A DNA stretch of 5,636 nt from Chitinophagales bacterium (GTDB lineage Bacteria > Bacteroidota > Bacteroidia > Chitinophagales > UBA8649): assembly GCA_016777395.1 (NCBI GenBank), contig JADHRO010000141.1:1-5636 (forward strand). Reading direction: 5' to 3'. This document shows positions 1 through 5,636 of this stretch, in pieces (position 1 is the stretch's first letter; every line of letters starts with the position of its first letter). A program made the position numbers and the translations under genes. A model generated the notes under the pieces. It worked only from the letters and a program-made list of their open reading frames with translations. It was not told the DNA's origin and searched no databases.

Positions 1-2783
1 AGGTAGATGAACGCTACCAAGACACCTATTACCAATACGATTTTAATACGAATTTGCAGCTTGGCAAATTTTTACCAGCTAAGGCCAATATCATGCTTCC
101 TTTCTACGGAGGAATATCTCAAACCTTTAGCACCCCTGAATATGATCCTTATCAATTAGATATTACGTCAAAAGATCAAATTAAAGCCATTGAAACTTTT
201 AGTCAAGATTCAGCTAATAGCTACAAGCGATCTATACAAACTATCGTAACTCGTAAAGGGTTTAATTTCACCAATGTGCGAAAGCTTCCTGGAGAAAAAC
301 AAAAAAGATTATTCTTTTTTAGCCCGGAGAACTTAGGCTTGAGTTACTCCTACAATGTAATAGAAAGAAGTGACCCCTTTGTTGAAAGTGATATTGAAAG
401 AACCCATATGGCGAGACTTGATTATGCACACAGTTTGCAGCCAAAATATCTGTACCCGTTTAAGAAAATATTAAAAGGGAAAAGCAAGTATAATAAAATT
501 TTGAAAGAGTTGAATATTAATTTCTTTCCATCTACAATGGCGTTTAACACGCAAATGAACAGACAGTATGGCGAGTTAAATTTGAGGACCTTAGCAGGAG
601 ACGATTTCACTTTACCAACGACTTTCAATAAATTCTTTACCTGGGATAGAGCATATTCATTCAGGTACAATCCATTTAAGTCTTTGAGCGTAGACTATAG
701 TGCCAATAATGCTGCCCGAATTGATGAGCCAATTGGCCGAATCGATACCGATGAGGATAAAAAAGAAATTTGGAGCAATATCGGCAATGGTGGAAGAACG
801 ACTTTATTTAATCAAAGTCTTAACATCAATTATACCCTACCCTTAAACAAGTTGCCTATTCTTGATTTTACCAATACAACCGTGCGTTATGGGTCTGGCT
901 TTAATTGGATTGCAGCACCGTTAAGGGCAGATGATGATGGGAATTTTATCGAAAACCCGCAAGGTAATAATGTAAGTAATAATCAACAAATTCGATTGAG
1001 CTCCGACTGGAATTTTGACAAACTGTATAGCAAGGTTCCTTATTTGAAAAAATTTACGGGGAATAATCCAACTGCCGGAAATAAAAAAGCCACACAAAAG
1101 AAAAGAGAATCAATTGAAAAGGCACGAAAGAAAATTAGCGATGACATAGAGAAGTTATTGGAGAAAAAACTTGCAGAAAGAGAGAAAATAGCTAAAATTG
1201 ATAAGAATGAGGATTTAAGTGATGAAGAGAAAAAAGAGGCAAAAAAAATAGCCAAGATAAAAATCAAAGCACTTAAGAAACAAATCAAGAAAAGAAGGAA
1301 GGATAAAAAAACGAAGCAGGCTCCTGCTAAGTTTTTGGAAAATTTAGGCATGCAACCCTTATTAGCGTTGAAGAAAGTATCGGCCTCTTATACCGAGAAT
1401 AGATCAACGACTTTACCTGGCTACATGCCAGATACTGACTTCCTTGGAACAGATAGACAAAATCAAAATGCACCGGGATATGGCTTTGTTTTTGGTGGAC
1501 AACCGGGTTATCAGTGGTTCAAAAACTTTGATGCAGCAGAGAGAAATGCTTGGCTAGACGAAATGGCGCTTAATGGCAACGTTTCGATAGATTCTTCACA
1601 AAACCAAAAATTCACGCAAACCTATTCGCAAAACTTGGACATACGTGCCACTTTAGAACCCTTTAGGGATTTGAAAATTGACATCAATTTAACCAAAACG
1701 AATACGGTTAATCACTCGCAGTTCTTTAAAGTTCTCGACAGTAATTCAGGCTTTGATCATTATTTGCCTCAAGATTTTGGAACATATTCGGTATCTGCTA
1801 TCACATGGAAAACGATGTTTAAGAAATATGACGAAGACTGGTTAAATGAAACCTATACTGCATTTACTGAAAACAGAAAGATTATATCACAACGTCTGCA
1901 AGATGAAAATCCAAATAGTGTCGGAGTTTATGAAAATCCTAGTGATACAATAAACCAATATCCAGGATATGCAGAAGGTTATGGACCTACATCACAGGAT
2001 GTTTTGATCCCTGCATTTTTAGCTGCTTATCAAGGGAAAGATGCGAAGAGAGCCAAGTTGAATCCATTTAAAACAGCACCTAAACCGAACTGGCAAATAA
2101 GCTACAACGGATTGACTAGATTTAAATGGGCACAAAAAATATTTTCTAATTTTAGTATTCGTCATGGATACAACTCGACTATACAAGTTGGAAGCTTCCA
2201 AACAAATTACGATTATACAGGGAATGGGTCATTAACACAACCAGCATCAATTGACACCTTAAATGGTAATTTCTTTACGCAATATAATGTGCCAAATATT
2301 GTAATCAACGAGCAGTTGAATCCGCTGCTTGGATTTGATATGACATTTAAAAATGGCATTCAGGCAAGGGTTGACTATAAGAAGTCAAGGACAGTTACCA
2401 TTAACTTTACCGACTTTCAATTGTTGGAAAATAAATCTTCAACAATTACTGCAGGAGTAGGATATAGAGTAAAAGGGCTTAAGCTTCCGTTTAAGGTAAA
2501 AGGGAAGAAGGTGCTTTTACATAATGACCTTAACATGCGATTTGATTTTTCATATCGGGATAATGTTATTGTTAATCATCAGTTGGACCAAGGAGTATCC
2601 CGACCAACTAGCGGTTCAACGGTTATTACGGTATCCCCATCCATTGATTATGTGATTAGTAAGCAATTGAATATTCGTATTTTCTTCGATCGAAATAAAA
2701 CGATTCCAAAAACCACAGCTTCATTTCCTACTACCACAACACGAGCTGGTATTACGCTGCGATTCAGTTTATCTAGTTTTTAG
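1..2783 (+). CDS. sprA: SprA/Sov, type IX secretion outer-membrane translocon (C-terminal part, 5' truncated by window)
   Basis: The reading frame is open from the window edge (first full codon at 3) to a TAG at 2781-2783, giving 926 residues. An internal TTG at 54 is not a credible start, because family-like sequence continues upstream of it. SprA proteins usually exceed 2,000 residues, so this is roughly the C-terminal 40%. In the family, SprA forms a very large single-chain beta-barrel that exports type IX secretion substrates, including gliding adhesins, across the outer membrane. Family-typical stretches I recognise are STPEYDPYQLDI near the left edge, YTENRSTTLPGY (from residue ~463), LEPFRDLKIDI (~551), PGYAEGYGPTSQDVLIPAF, and a closing GITLRFSLSSF. 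The alternating polar/aromatic pattern fits beta-strands, and the terminal Phe fits a beta-barrel assembly signal. Residues ~360-439 form a lysine-rich insertion, listed separately. Assignment is by recognised sequence similarity; no search was run. Confidence 0.93.
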   Translation, partial: VDERYQDTYYQYDFNTNLQLGKFLPAKANIMLPFYGGISQTFSTPEYDPYQLDITSKDQIKAIETFSQDSANSYKRSIQTIVTRKGFNFTNVRKLPGEKQKRLFFFSPENLGLSYSYNVIERSDPFVESDIERTHMARLDYAHSLQPKYLYPFKKILKGKSKYNKILKELNINFFPSTMAFNTQMNRQYGELNLRTLAGDDFTLPTTFNKFFTWDRAYSFRYNPFKSLSVDYSANNAARIDEPIGRIDTDEDKKEIWSNIGNGGRTTLFNQSLNINYTLPLNKLPILDFTNTTVRYGSGFNWIAAPLRADDDGNFIENPQGNNVSNNQQIRLSSDWNFDKLYSKVPYLKKFTGNNPTAGNKKATQKKRESIEKARKKISDDIEKLLEKKLAEREKIAKIDKNEDLSDEEKKEAKKIAKIKIKALKKQIKKRRKDKKTKQAPAKFLENLGMQPLLALKKVSASYTENRSTTLPGYMPDTDFLGTDRQNQNAPGYGFVFGGQPGYQWFKNFDAAERNAWLDEMALNGNVSIDSSQNQKFTQTYSQNLDIRATLEPFRDLKIDINLTKTNTVNHSQFFKVLDSNSGFDHYLPQDFGTYSVSAITWKTMFKKYDEDWLNETYTAFTENRKIISQRLQDENPNSVGVYENPSDTINQYPGYAEGYGPTSQDVLIPAFLAAYQGKDAKRAKLNPFKTAPKPNWQISYNGLTRFKWAQKIFSNFSIRHGYNSTIQVGSFQTNYDYTGNGSLTQPASIDTLNGNFFTQYNVPNIVINEQLNPLLGFDMTFKNGIQARVDYKKSRTVTINFTDFQLLENKSSTITAGVGYRVKGLKLPFKVKGKKVLLHNDLNMRFDFSYRDNVIVNHQLDQGVSRPTSGSTVITVSPSIDYVISKQLNIRIFFDRNKTIPKTTASFPTTTTRAGITLRFSLSSF
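1080..1319 (+). other. Lysine-rich, probably helical insertion within SprA
   Basis: These 80 codons of the sprA frame contain 28 lysines plus many Glu, Asp and Arg, with Ile, Leu and Ala spaced as in amphipathic helices. No proline or glycine occurs in the segment. A short DKNEDLSDEE linker near its middle suggests a helical hairpin of two charged helices, the second strongly basic and ending in KKRRKDKK. It lies between barrel-like segments: FDKLYSKVPYLKKF before it and LLALKKVSASYTENRS after it. It is therefore most likely an extramembrane loop on the periplasmic or external side. Topology and function are inference. Some SprA homologues have a basic stretch near here, but I cannot judge its conservation from this window. 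Confidence 0.6.
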
Positions 2784-2849
2784 TCCCGGTACTCATCCAT
2801 TATCAATAGAATTTGTCTTGGCGTGAGAAGATGGCTTTTTTACTTTTTG

Positions 2850-2867
2850 GTCGTTTATTGAAACGAC
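2850..2867. other. Perfect 7-bp hairpin in the convergent intergenic gap
   Basis: GTCGTTT (2850-2856) and AAACGAC (2861-2867) are exact reverse complements around a 4-base loop, ATTG. No T-run follows on either strand: + reads ACGGGCAAG, and - reads CAAAAAGTAAAAAAG. It is therefore not a canonical intrinsic terminator by itself. It directly abuts the larger hairpin starting at 2868 and may stabilise mRNA 3' ends or help termination. The structure is seen; the role is inferred. Confidence 0.5.
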
Positions 2868-2906
2868 ACGGGCAAGATGCATCAATCTTGGCTTCCTGTT
2901 TTTTTT
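2868..2906 (+). terminator. Putative intrinsic terminator of sprA
   Basis: CAAGAT (2873-2878) pairs with ATCTTG (2885-2890) across a 6-base loop. The stem can extend with ACGGG (2868-2872) against CCTGT (2895-2899), including one G-T pair, if GCTT (2891-2894) bulges out. A run of seven further T residues (2900-2906) follows immediately, as expected for Rho-independent termination on the + strand. It sits 84 bases after the sprA stop. On the - strand the stem is not followed by a T-run, so it is probably not an efficient terminator for the opposing dgkA transcript. The bulge makes it imperfect. Confidence 0.6.
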
Positions 2907-2909
2907 ATC

Positions 2910-3260
2910 CTATCCTATTAACTTGGGAATAAAAATCAAACATGCAACTCCTGTGGCGAAAATAGCTGTGATTAAAACAGCTCCTGCAGCACAGTCTTTT
3001 GCCACCTTGGCTAAAGGATGAACCTCTTGAGTGGCCAAATCAGTTAATGACTCTATAGCGGTGTTAAATAGCTCAGCACTCAGCACTAAAGCAATAGCTA
3101 GAGTGATGAAACCCCATTCTATAATACTAAGCTTAAAAATAAGTCCGGAAATGATAGTAATAGCAGCTGCCAAAACATGAAAACGCATGTTTATTTGTGT
3201 TTGAAAGGCATACTTGACACCGTCAAATGCATGCTTGAATCCTTGGAAAAACTTTCTCAT
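2910..3260 (-). CDS. dgkA: Diacylglycerol kinase family protein (DgkA-type, possibly undecaprenol kinase)
   Basis: This is a 116-residue integral membrane lipid kinase of the prokaryotic DgkA family. Family members phosphorylate diacylglycerol or undecaprenol with ATP at the inner membrane, returning lipid to phosphatidate or undecaprenyl-phosphate pools. The N-terminal amphipathic part (FKHAFDGVKYAFQTQINMRFH) is followed by three likely membrane helices, at about residues 29-46, 49-70 and 90-112. The signature ELFNTAIESLTD (63-74) and HPLAKVAKDCAAGAVL (81-96) carry E63, N66, E70, K88 and D89. Their spacing matches E. coli DgkA E69, N72, E76, K94 and D95. The position equivalent to E. coli E28 is Gln22 here. 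Length is normal. The ATG at 3258-3260 lies 9 bases after the preceding 62-aa gene, so it is probably the last gene of the gltX transcript. The sequence does not settle whether the substrate is diacylglycerol or undecaprenol. Confidence 0.92.
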   Translation of the reverse strand: MRKFFQGFKHAFDGVKYAFQTQINMRFHVLAAAITIISGLIFKLSIIEWGFITLAIALVLSAELFNTAIESLTDLATQEVHPLAKVAKDCAAGAVLITAIFATGVACLIFIPKLIG

Positions 3261-3269
3261 GTGAAAAGA

Positions 3270-3458
3270 TTACTTAGGTTTTTTTTTCTTATCTTTTTTA
3301 AGCAGTTTCTTATCTTCTACATGCTCATCTAGAAACTTATTCAGTTTATCTAGATCCATACTTGATTTGATTTCTCCAAAAGCATTAATGGTAAAATCTA
3401 AACCATCTAGGTCTTTGTGCACTTCTGGTTTTCCTTTTAGCGGTTTCTTTTTAGGCAT
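3270..3458 (-). CDS. Small lysine-rich hypothetical protein (62 aa) between gltX and dgkA
   Basis: I cannot assign a function. The protein begins with a basic patch (MPKKKPLKGKPEVHK). A central part follows with an alternating hydrophobic pattern (LDGLDFTINAFGEIKSSMDLDKLNKFLDEHV), which could form a short beta-hairpin followed by a helix. It ends in a strongly basic tail (KKLLKKDKKKKPK). Lysine makes up 18 of 62 residues, balanced partly by about 12 acidic residues. There is no signal peptide or membrane segment, so it is probably cytoplasmic. The ATG lies 3 bases after the gltX stop and the gene ends 9 bases before dgkA, which supports co-transcription and a genuine gene. The sequence resembles small uncharacterised proteins I associate with Bacteroidota, but this is memory and was not checked. 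A nucleic-acid or ribosome-associated role is conceivable from the charge alone and is speculation. Confidence 0.75.
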   Translation of the reverse strand: MPKKKPLKGKPEVHKDLDGLDFTINAFGEIKSSMDLDKLNKFLDEHVEDKKLLKKDKKKKPK

Positions 3459-3461
3459 GGT

Positions 3462-4994
3462 TTACGCTTGCAGTTCTTTAGCTAAAGTTACTCCTTTTTG
3501 CAGACGATTCAAACAGTTAGTTTTTCCTAACACTTGCATTACAGCAAATATAGGAGGGCCTTGCATGGTTCCTGTGATACTAATACGCAAAATAGGAAGA
3601 ACTTGACCAAAGCCTAAACTAAACTTTTCCATGAAGTCTTTCACGAGCTTCTCTATTGCTTCTGACTTAAAATCCTCAAGATCGCTTAGGGAGGAGAGTA
3701 GCTGCTTAAAGGCGTCACTATTTTCATTTTTCCATTTCTTTCTTAAGTTTTTTTCATCATATTCCTTGACCTCCTCAAAGAAGTAATATGCTAAACTTGG
3801 AATTTCATGCAAGAAGGTTGCTCTTTCTTTTACTAACTCACATATATTCAACAGCGTGTCCTGATCCGCTTGATAGCCGTCTTTCTCAAACAGAGCTGCG
3901 GTAAGTTGCACAAGCTCTTCATTGCTCTTATTCTTAATATACTGCTGATTAAACCATTTGGTTTTTTCAAAATCAAAGCGAGCGCCAGATTTCCCAACAC
4001 GTTCAATTGAAAAGGTATGGATTAACTTATCTAATGAAAATAATTCTTGTTCCGTTCCTGGGTTCCAACCTAAAAATGCCAACATGTTAATAAAGGCATC
4101 GGGTAAGAAGCCTCTTTCCTTATAACCAATGCTTGCCTCACCAGAACTTGGGTCTTTCCAGTTTAATGGAAAAACTGGAAAACCTAAACGGTCACCATCT
4201 CTTTTACTTAATTTACCTTTTCCATCAGGTTTTAAAATCAGAGGAAGATGAGCAAAACTAGGCATTTGCCATTCAAAGCTCCTATACAATAAAACATGTA
4301 AAGGGGTAGAAGGTAGCCACTCTTCACCGCGAATCACATGGGTGATTTCCATTAAATGATCATCGACCACATTCGCTAAGTGATATGTAGGCATTCCATC
4401 CGACTTTAAAAGAACTTTGTCATCCAATTGATTCGTTTGAAAACTTACGATCCCTCTTATTTCATCTTCAAACTTGACCTCTTCATTTCTAGGCATCTTG
4501 TAACGAATCACCCAAGGCTCGCCGGCTTTTAAACGACGACTTACCTCATCTTCACTGAGGTGTAATGAGTTTTTTAAGTATTGTCGTGTTATTGGATCGT
4601 ATTTCGGCGAGGGATTTCCTTGCCCCTTCATGTTGTCTCTCCAAGCGCTTAACTCCTCAGGTGTATCAAAAGCATAATAAGCATCACCTTTTTCCAATAA
4701 GTCCATCGCATATTTTGCATAGATATCTTTTCGCTCACTTTGGCGATAAGGCCCAAAGTCTCCTCCATAACTCAATCCTTCATTAGGTTTGATTCCGCAC
4801 CATTGAAGCGTTTCTATGATATATTCCTCCGCACCTTTCACAAACCTTGTTTGATCCGTATCTTCTACCCTAAGGATGAAATCCCCATTGTTCTTTTTAG
4901 CAAACAGATAACAATACAAAGCGGTGCGCACACCACCCATGTGAAGAGGCCCTGTTGGACTCGGAGCAAAACGTGTTCTTATTTTTCTTGACAT
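3462..4994 (-). CDS. gltX: Glutamate--tRNA ligase (GluRS)
   Basis: This class I aminoacyl-tRNA synthetase charges tRNA-Glu with glutamate in the cytoplasm, using ATP. The 510-residue length is normal for Bacteroidota GluRS. The Rossmann catalytic core opens with RTRFAPSPTGPLHMGG (residues 6-21), where HMGG is the HIGH-type ATP-binding motif. LRVEDTDQTR (41-50) and IRGEEWLPSTP (221-231) are further GluRS signatures. The KMSKS-type loop is KLSKRDGD (261-268). It is followed by an insertion (roughly 269-293, LGFPVFPLNWKDPSSGEAS onward) that I associate with Bacteroidota enzymes, before the LPDAFINMLAFLGWNPG segment. The C-terminal helical anticodon-binding domain ends with the typical ISITGTMQGPPIF (471-483). 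The cysteine cluster of zinc-binding GluRS types is absent near residue 105 (AYYAFDTPEEL). Whether it also charges tRNA-Gln cannot be told here. It is first in a tight cluster with the 62-aa gene and dgkA. The ATG at 4992-4994 places the catalytic motif at the usual distance. Confidence 0.98.
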   Translation of the reverse strand: MSRKIRTRFAPSPTGPLHMGGVRTALYCYLFAKKNNGDFILRVEDTDQTRFVKGAEEYIIETLQWCGIKPNEGLSYGGDFGPYRQSERKDIYAKYAMDLLEKGDAYYAFDTPEELSAWRDNMKGQGNPSPKYDPITRQYLKNSLHLSEDEVSRRLKAGEPWVIRYKMPRNEEVKFEDEIRGIVSFQTNQLDDKVLLKSDGMPTYHLANVVDDHLMEITHVIRGEEWLPSTPLHVLLYRSFEWQMPSFAHLPLILKPDGKGKLSKRDGDRLGFPVFPLNWKDPSSGEASIGYKERGFLPDAFINMLAFLGWNPGTEQELFSLDKLIHTFSIERVGKSGARFDFEKTKWFNQQYIKNKSNEELVQLTAALFEKDGYQADQDTLLNICELVKERATFLHEIPSLAYYFFEEVKEYDEKNLRKKWKNENSDAFKQLLSSLSDLEDFKSEAIEKLVKDFMEKFSLGFGQVLPILRISITGTMQGPPIFAVMQVLGKTNCLNRLQKGVTLAKELQA

Positions 4995-5050
4995 TTAGAT
5001 ATATTTACAATTTTAAAACAAGATATTTCGTTAGTTAGAAAATTAGAATG

Positions 5051-5081
5051 CAAATTTACTCAAATTAAGAAAGCCATCAAA
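5051..5081 (-). promoter_or_regulatory. Bacteroidota-type promoter for gltX
   Basis: Read on the - strand, TTTG (5081-5078) is followed after exactly 19 bases by TAAATTTG (5058-5051). This is a full match to the Bacteroidota -33 TTTG / -7 TAnnTTTG pattern used by the phylum's primary sigma factor, with spacing in the accepted range. Transcription would start near 5045, giving an AT-rich leader of about 50 bases before the gltX ATG. No Shine-Dalgarno-like sequence is evident before gltX, which is usual in this phylum. The -33 box lies only 2 bases upstream of the divergent deacetylase ATG. Confidence 0.7.
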
Positions 5082-5082
5082 G

Positions 5083-5636
5083 ATGTATTTGCCCAAAACA
5101 CCGGAAATTGCAAAAAAGATCTTTCCCAAGTTGAAATGGGATGAGAAAACTGAGGAAAAGACAGTTTACTTGACCTTCGACGATGGACCTACTCCAGGAT
5201 TAACAAGGTGGGTACTAGATCAGTTAAGAGAGTATGATGCAAAGGCAACTTTCTTTTGTTTGGGTAAGAACGCAGAGTTGTATCCAGCTATTTTTGAGGA
5301 GACTTTAAAGGAGGGGCATGCAGTTGGAAATCACACCTACAACCATTTAGATAGTTGGAAGTCGAATAGGAAAAAATATTTGCAAGATATTGAGCGCTGC
5401 GATCAAGTTTTTTCTAGCAAATATTTTCGTCCGCCGTATGGTAAATTAAAGCCAGGTATTCGAACAGCTATTCGAAAAAAGTATGAAATTGTTATGTGGG
5501 ATGTTATGGCTTACGATTTTGATCAGTCCATTTCATCAGAGCAATGCTTAAATAATGTCTTGGATAATGTAAAAACAGGATCAATAATAGTTTTCCATGA
5601 CAGCATAAAAGCCGAGAAACATATCAGATATGCCCT
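5083..5636 (+). CDS. Polysaccharide deacetylase family protein (NodB domain), 3' truncated by window
   Basis: The frame runs from ATG at 5083 to the window edge (184 full codons) without a stop. An in-frame TAG at 5044-5046, with no other ATG after it, fixes this start. NodB-type carbohydrate esterases (CE4) are metal-dependent enzymes removing N- or O-acetyl groups from chitin-like oligomers, peptidoglycan or exopolysaccharide. All core motifs are visible: TFDDGP (31-36, catalytic base and metal Asp), HTYNH (84-88, the two metal-binding His), RPPYG (116-120), a motif-4-like WDVMAYDF (139-146) with Phe where Trp is common, and IVFHDS (169-174) with the second catalytic His. The catalytic domain begins about 28 residues from the start, and the N-terminus (MYLPKTPEIAKKIFPK) lacks a signal peptide or anchor, so a cytoplasmic location is likely unless export is unconventional. 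The substrate cannot be deduced. The gene is transcribed divergently from gltX. Confidence 0.93.
   Translation, partial: MYLPKTPEIAKKIFPKLKWDEKTEEKTVYLTFDDGPTPGLTRWVLDQLREYDAKATFFCLGKNAELYPAIFEETLKEGHAVGNHTYNHLDSWKSNRKKYLQDIERCDQVFSSKYFRPPYGKLKPGIRTAIRKKYEIVMWDVMAYDFDQSISSEQCLNNVLDNVKTGSIIVFHDSIKAEKHIRYA

Noticed and set aside
422..670. Open frame of 82 codons on the - strand inside sprA
   Set aside because: It lies fully antisense to well-recognised SprA coding sequence and has no recognisable domain. Long antisense frames are expected by chance.
1040..1351. Open frame of 103 codons on the - strand encoding a Phe/Leu/Ser-rich, membrane-like peptide
   Set aside because: It is the antisense of the lysine/glutamate-rich SprA insertion. 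AAA/AAG and GAA/GAG codons read backwards give Phe, Leu and Ser codons, so the hydrophobicity is an artefact. No independent promoter or family similarity is evident.
2019..2201. Open frame of 60 codons on the - strand inside sprA
   Set aside because: It is short, antisense to conserved SprA sequence, and has no domain or gene-cluster support.
3367..3606. Open frame on the + strand across the gltX 3' end and the 62-aa gene
   Set aside because: It is antisense to two better-supported genes and shows no family motif.
4565..4991. Two overlapping + strand open frames (4565-4786 and 4740-4991) antisense to the gltX 5' half
   Set aside because: They overlap the GluRS catalytic motifs on the other strand and resemble no known protein, so they are shadows of gltX.
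5000..5007. TATATTTA on the + strand as a possible -7 box for the deacetylase gene
   Set aside because: It lacks the final G of TAnnTTTG, and no TTG or TTTG lies 17-23 bases upstream (the nearest, 4988-4990, is only 9 bases away). I do not call it a promoter.
1..5636. Possibility of a mobile element, CRISPR array, RNA gene or defence system
   Set aside because: Every substantial stretch is explained by ordinary Bacteroidota genes. I saw no transposase, integrase, terminal inverted repeats, regularly spaced repeats, tRNA-like or rRNA sequence, or nuclease/toxin gene.

Overview
The window looks like chromosomal housekeeping DNA from a member of the Bacteroidota, probably a gliding or type IX secretion-competent flavobacterium or cytophaga relative. 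The evidence is the C-terminal part of SprA, a protein essentially confined to this phylum. It is supported by a GluRS with the Bacteroidota-style insertion after KLSKR, AT-rich DNA, and a promoter matching the phylum's TTTG / TAnnTTTG consensus. I cannot name a genus.

Layout: (1) From the left edge to 2783, + strand, lies the C-terminal 926 residues of SprA, the giant outer-membrane translocon of the type IX secretion system. Its start lies outside the window. (2) 2784-2909 is a convergent intergenic gap with two adjacent hairpins; the second, followed by a T-run, is a plausible sprA terminator. (3) 4994 down to 2910, - strand, is a tight three-gene cluster: gltX (glutamyl-tRNA synthetase), a 62-aa charged protein of unknown function, and a DgkA-family membrane lipid kinase. 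The gaps are 3 and 9 bases, so they are probably one transcript. (4) 4995-5082 is a divergent intergenic region with a good Bacteroidota-type promoter for gltX. (5) From 5083 to the right edge, + strand, is a NodB-type polysaccharide deacetylase gene, cut off by the window end.

Functionally, the genes mix protein export (SprA), translation (GltX), lipid carrier or phosphatidate recycling (DgkA) and polysaccharide deacetylation. Three of the four recognisable proteins relate to the cell envelope, but nothing indicates a single dedicated pathway. I see no mobile elements, RNA genes, CRISPR arrays or defence-like genes, and no convincing undescribed system. The points most worth a second look are a lysine-rich predicted helical insertion inside SprA, a Glu-to-Gln change at a putative metal-ligand position of the lipid kinase, and the small unknown protein between gltX and the kinase gene.
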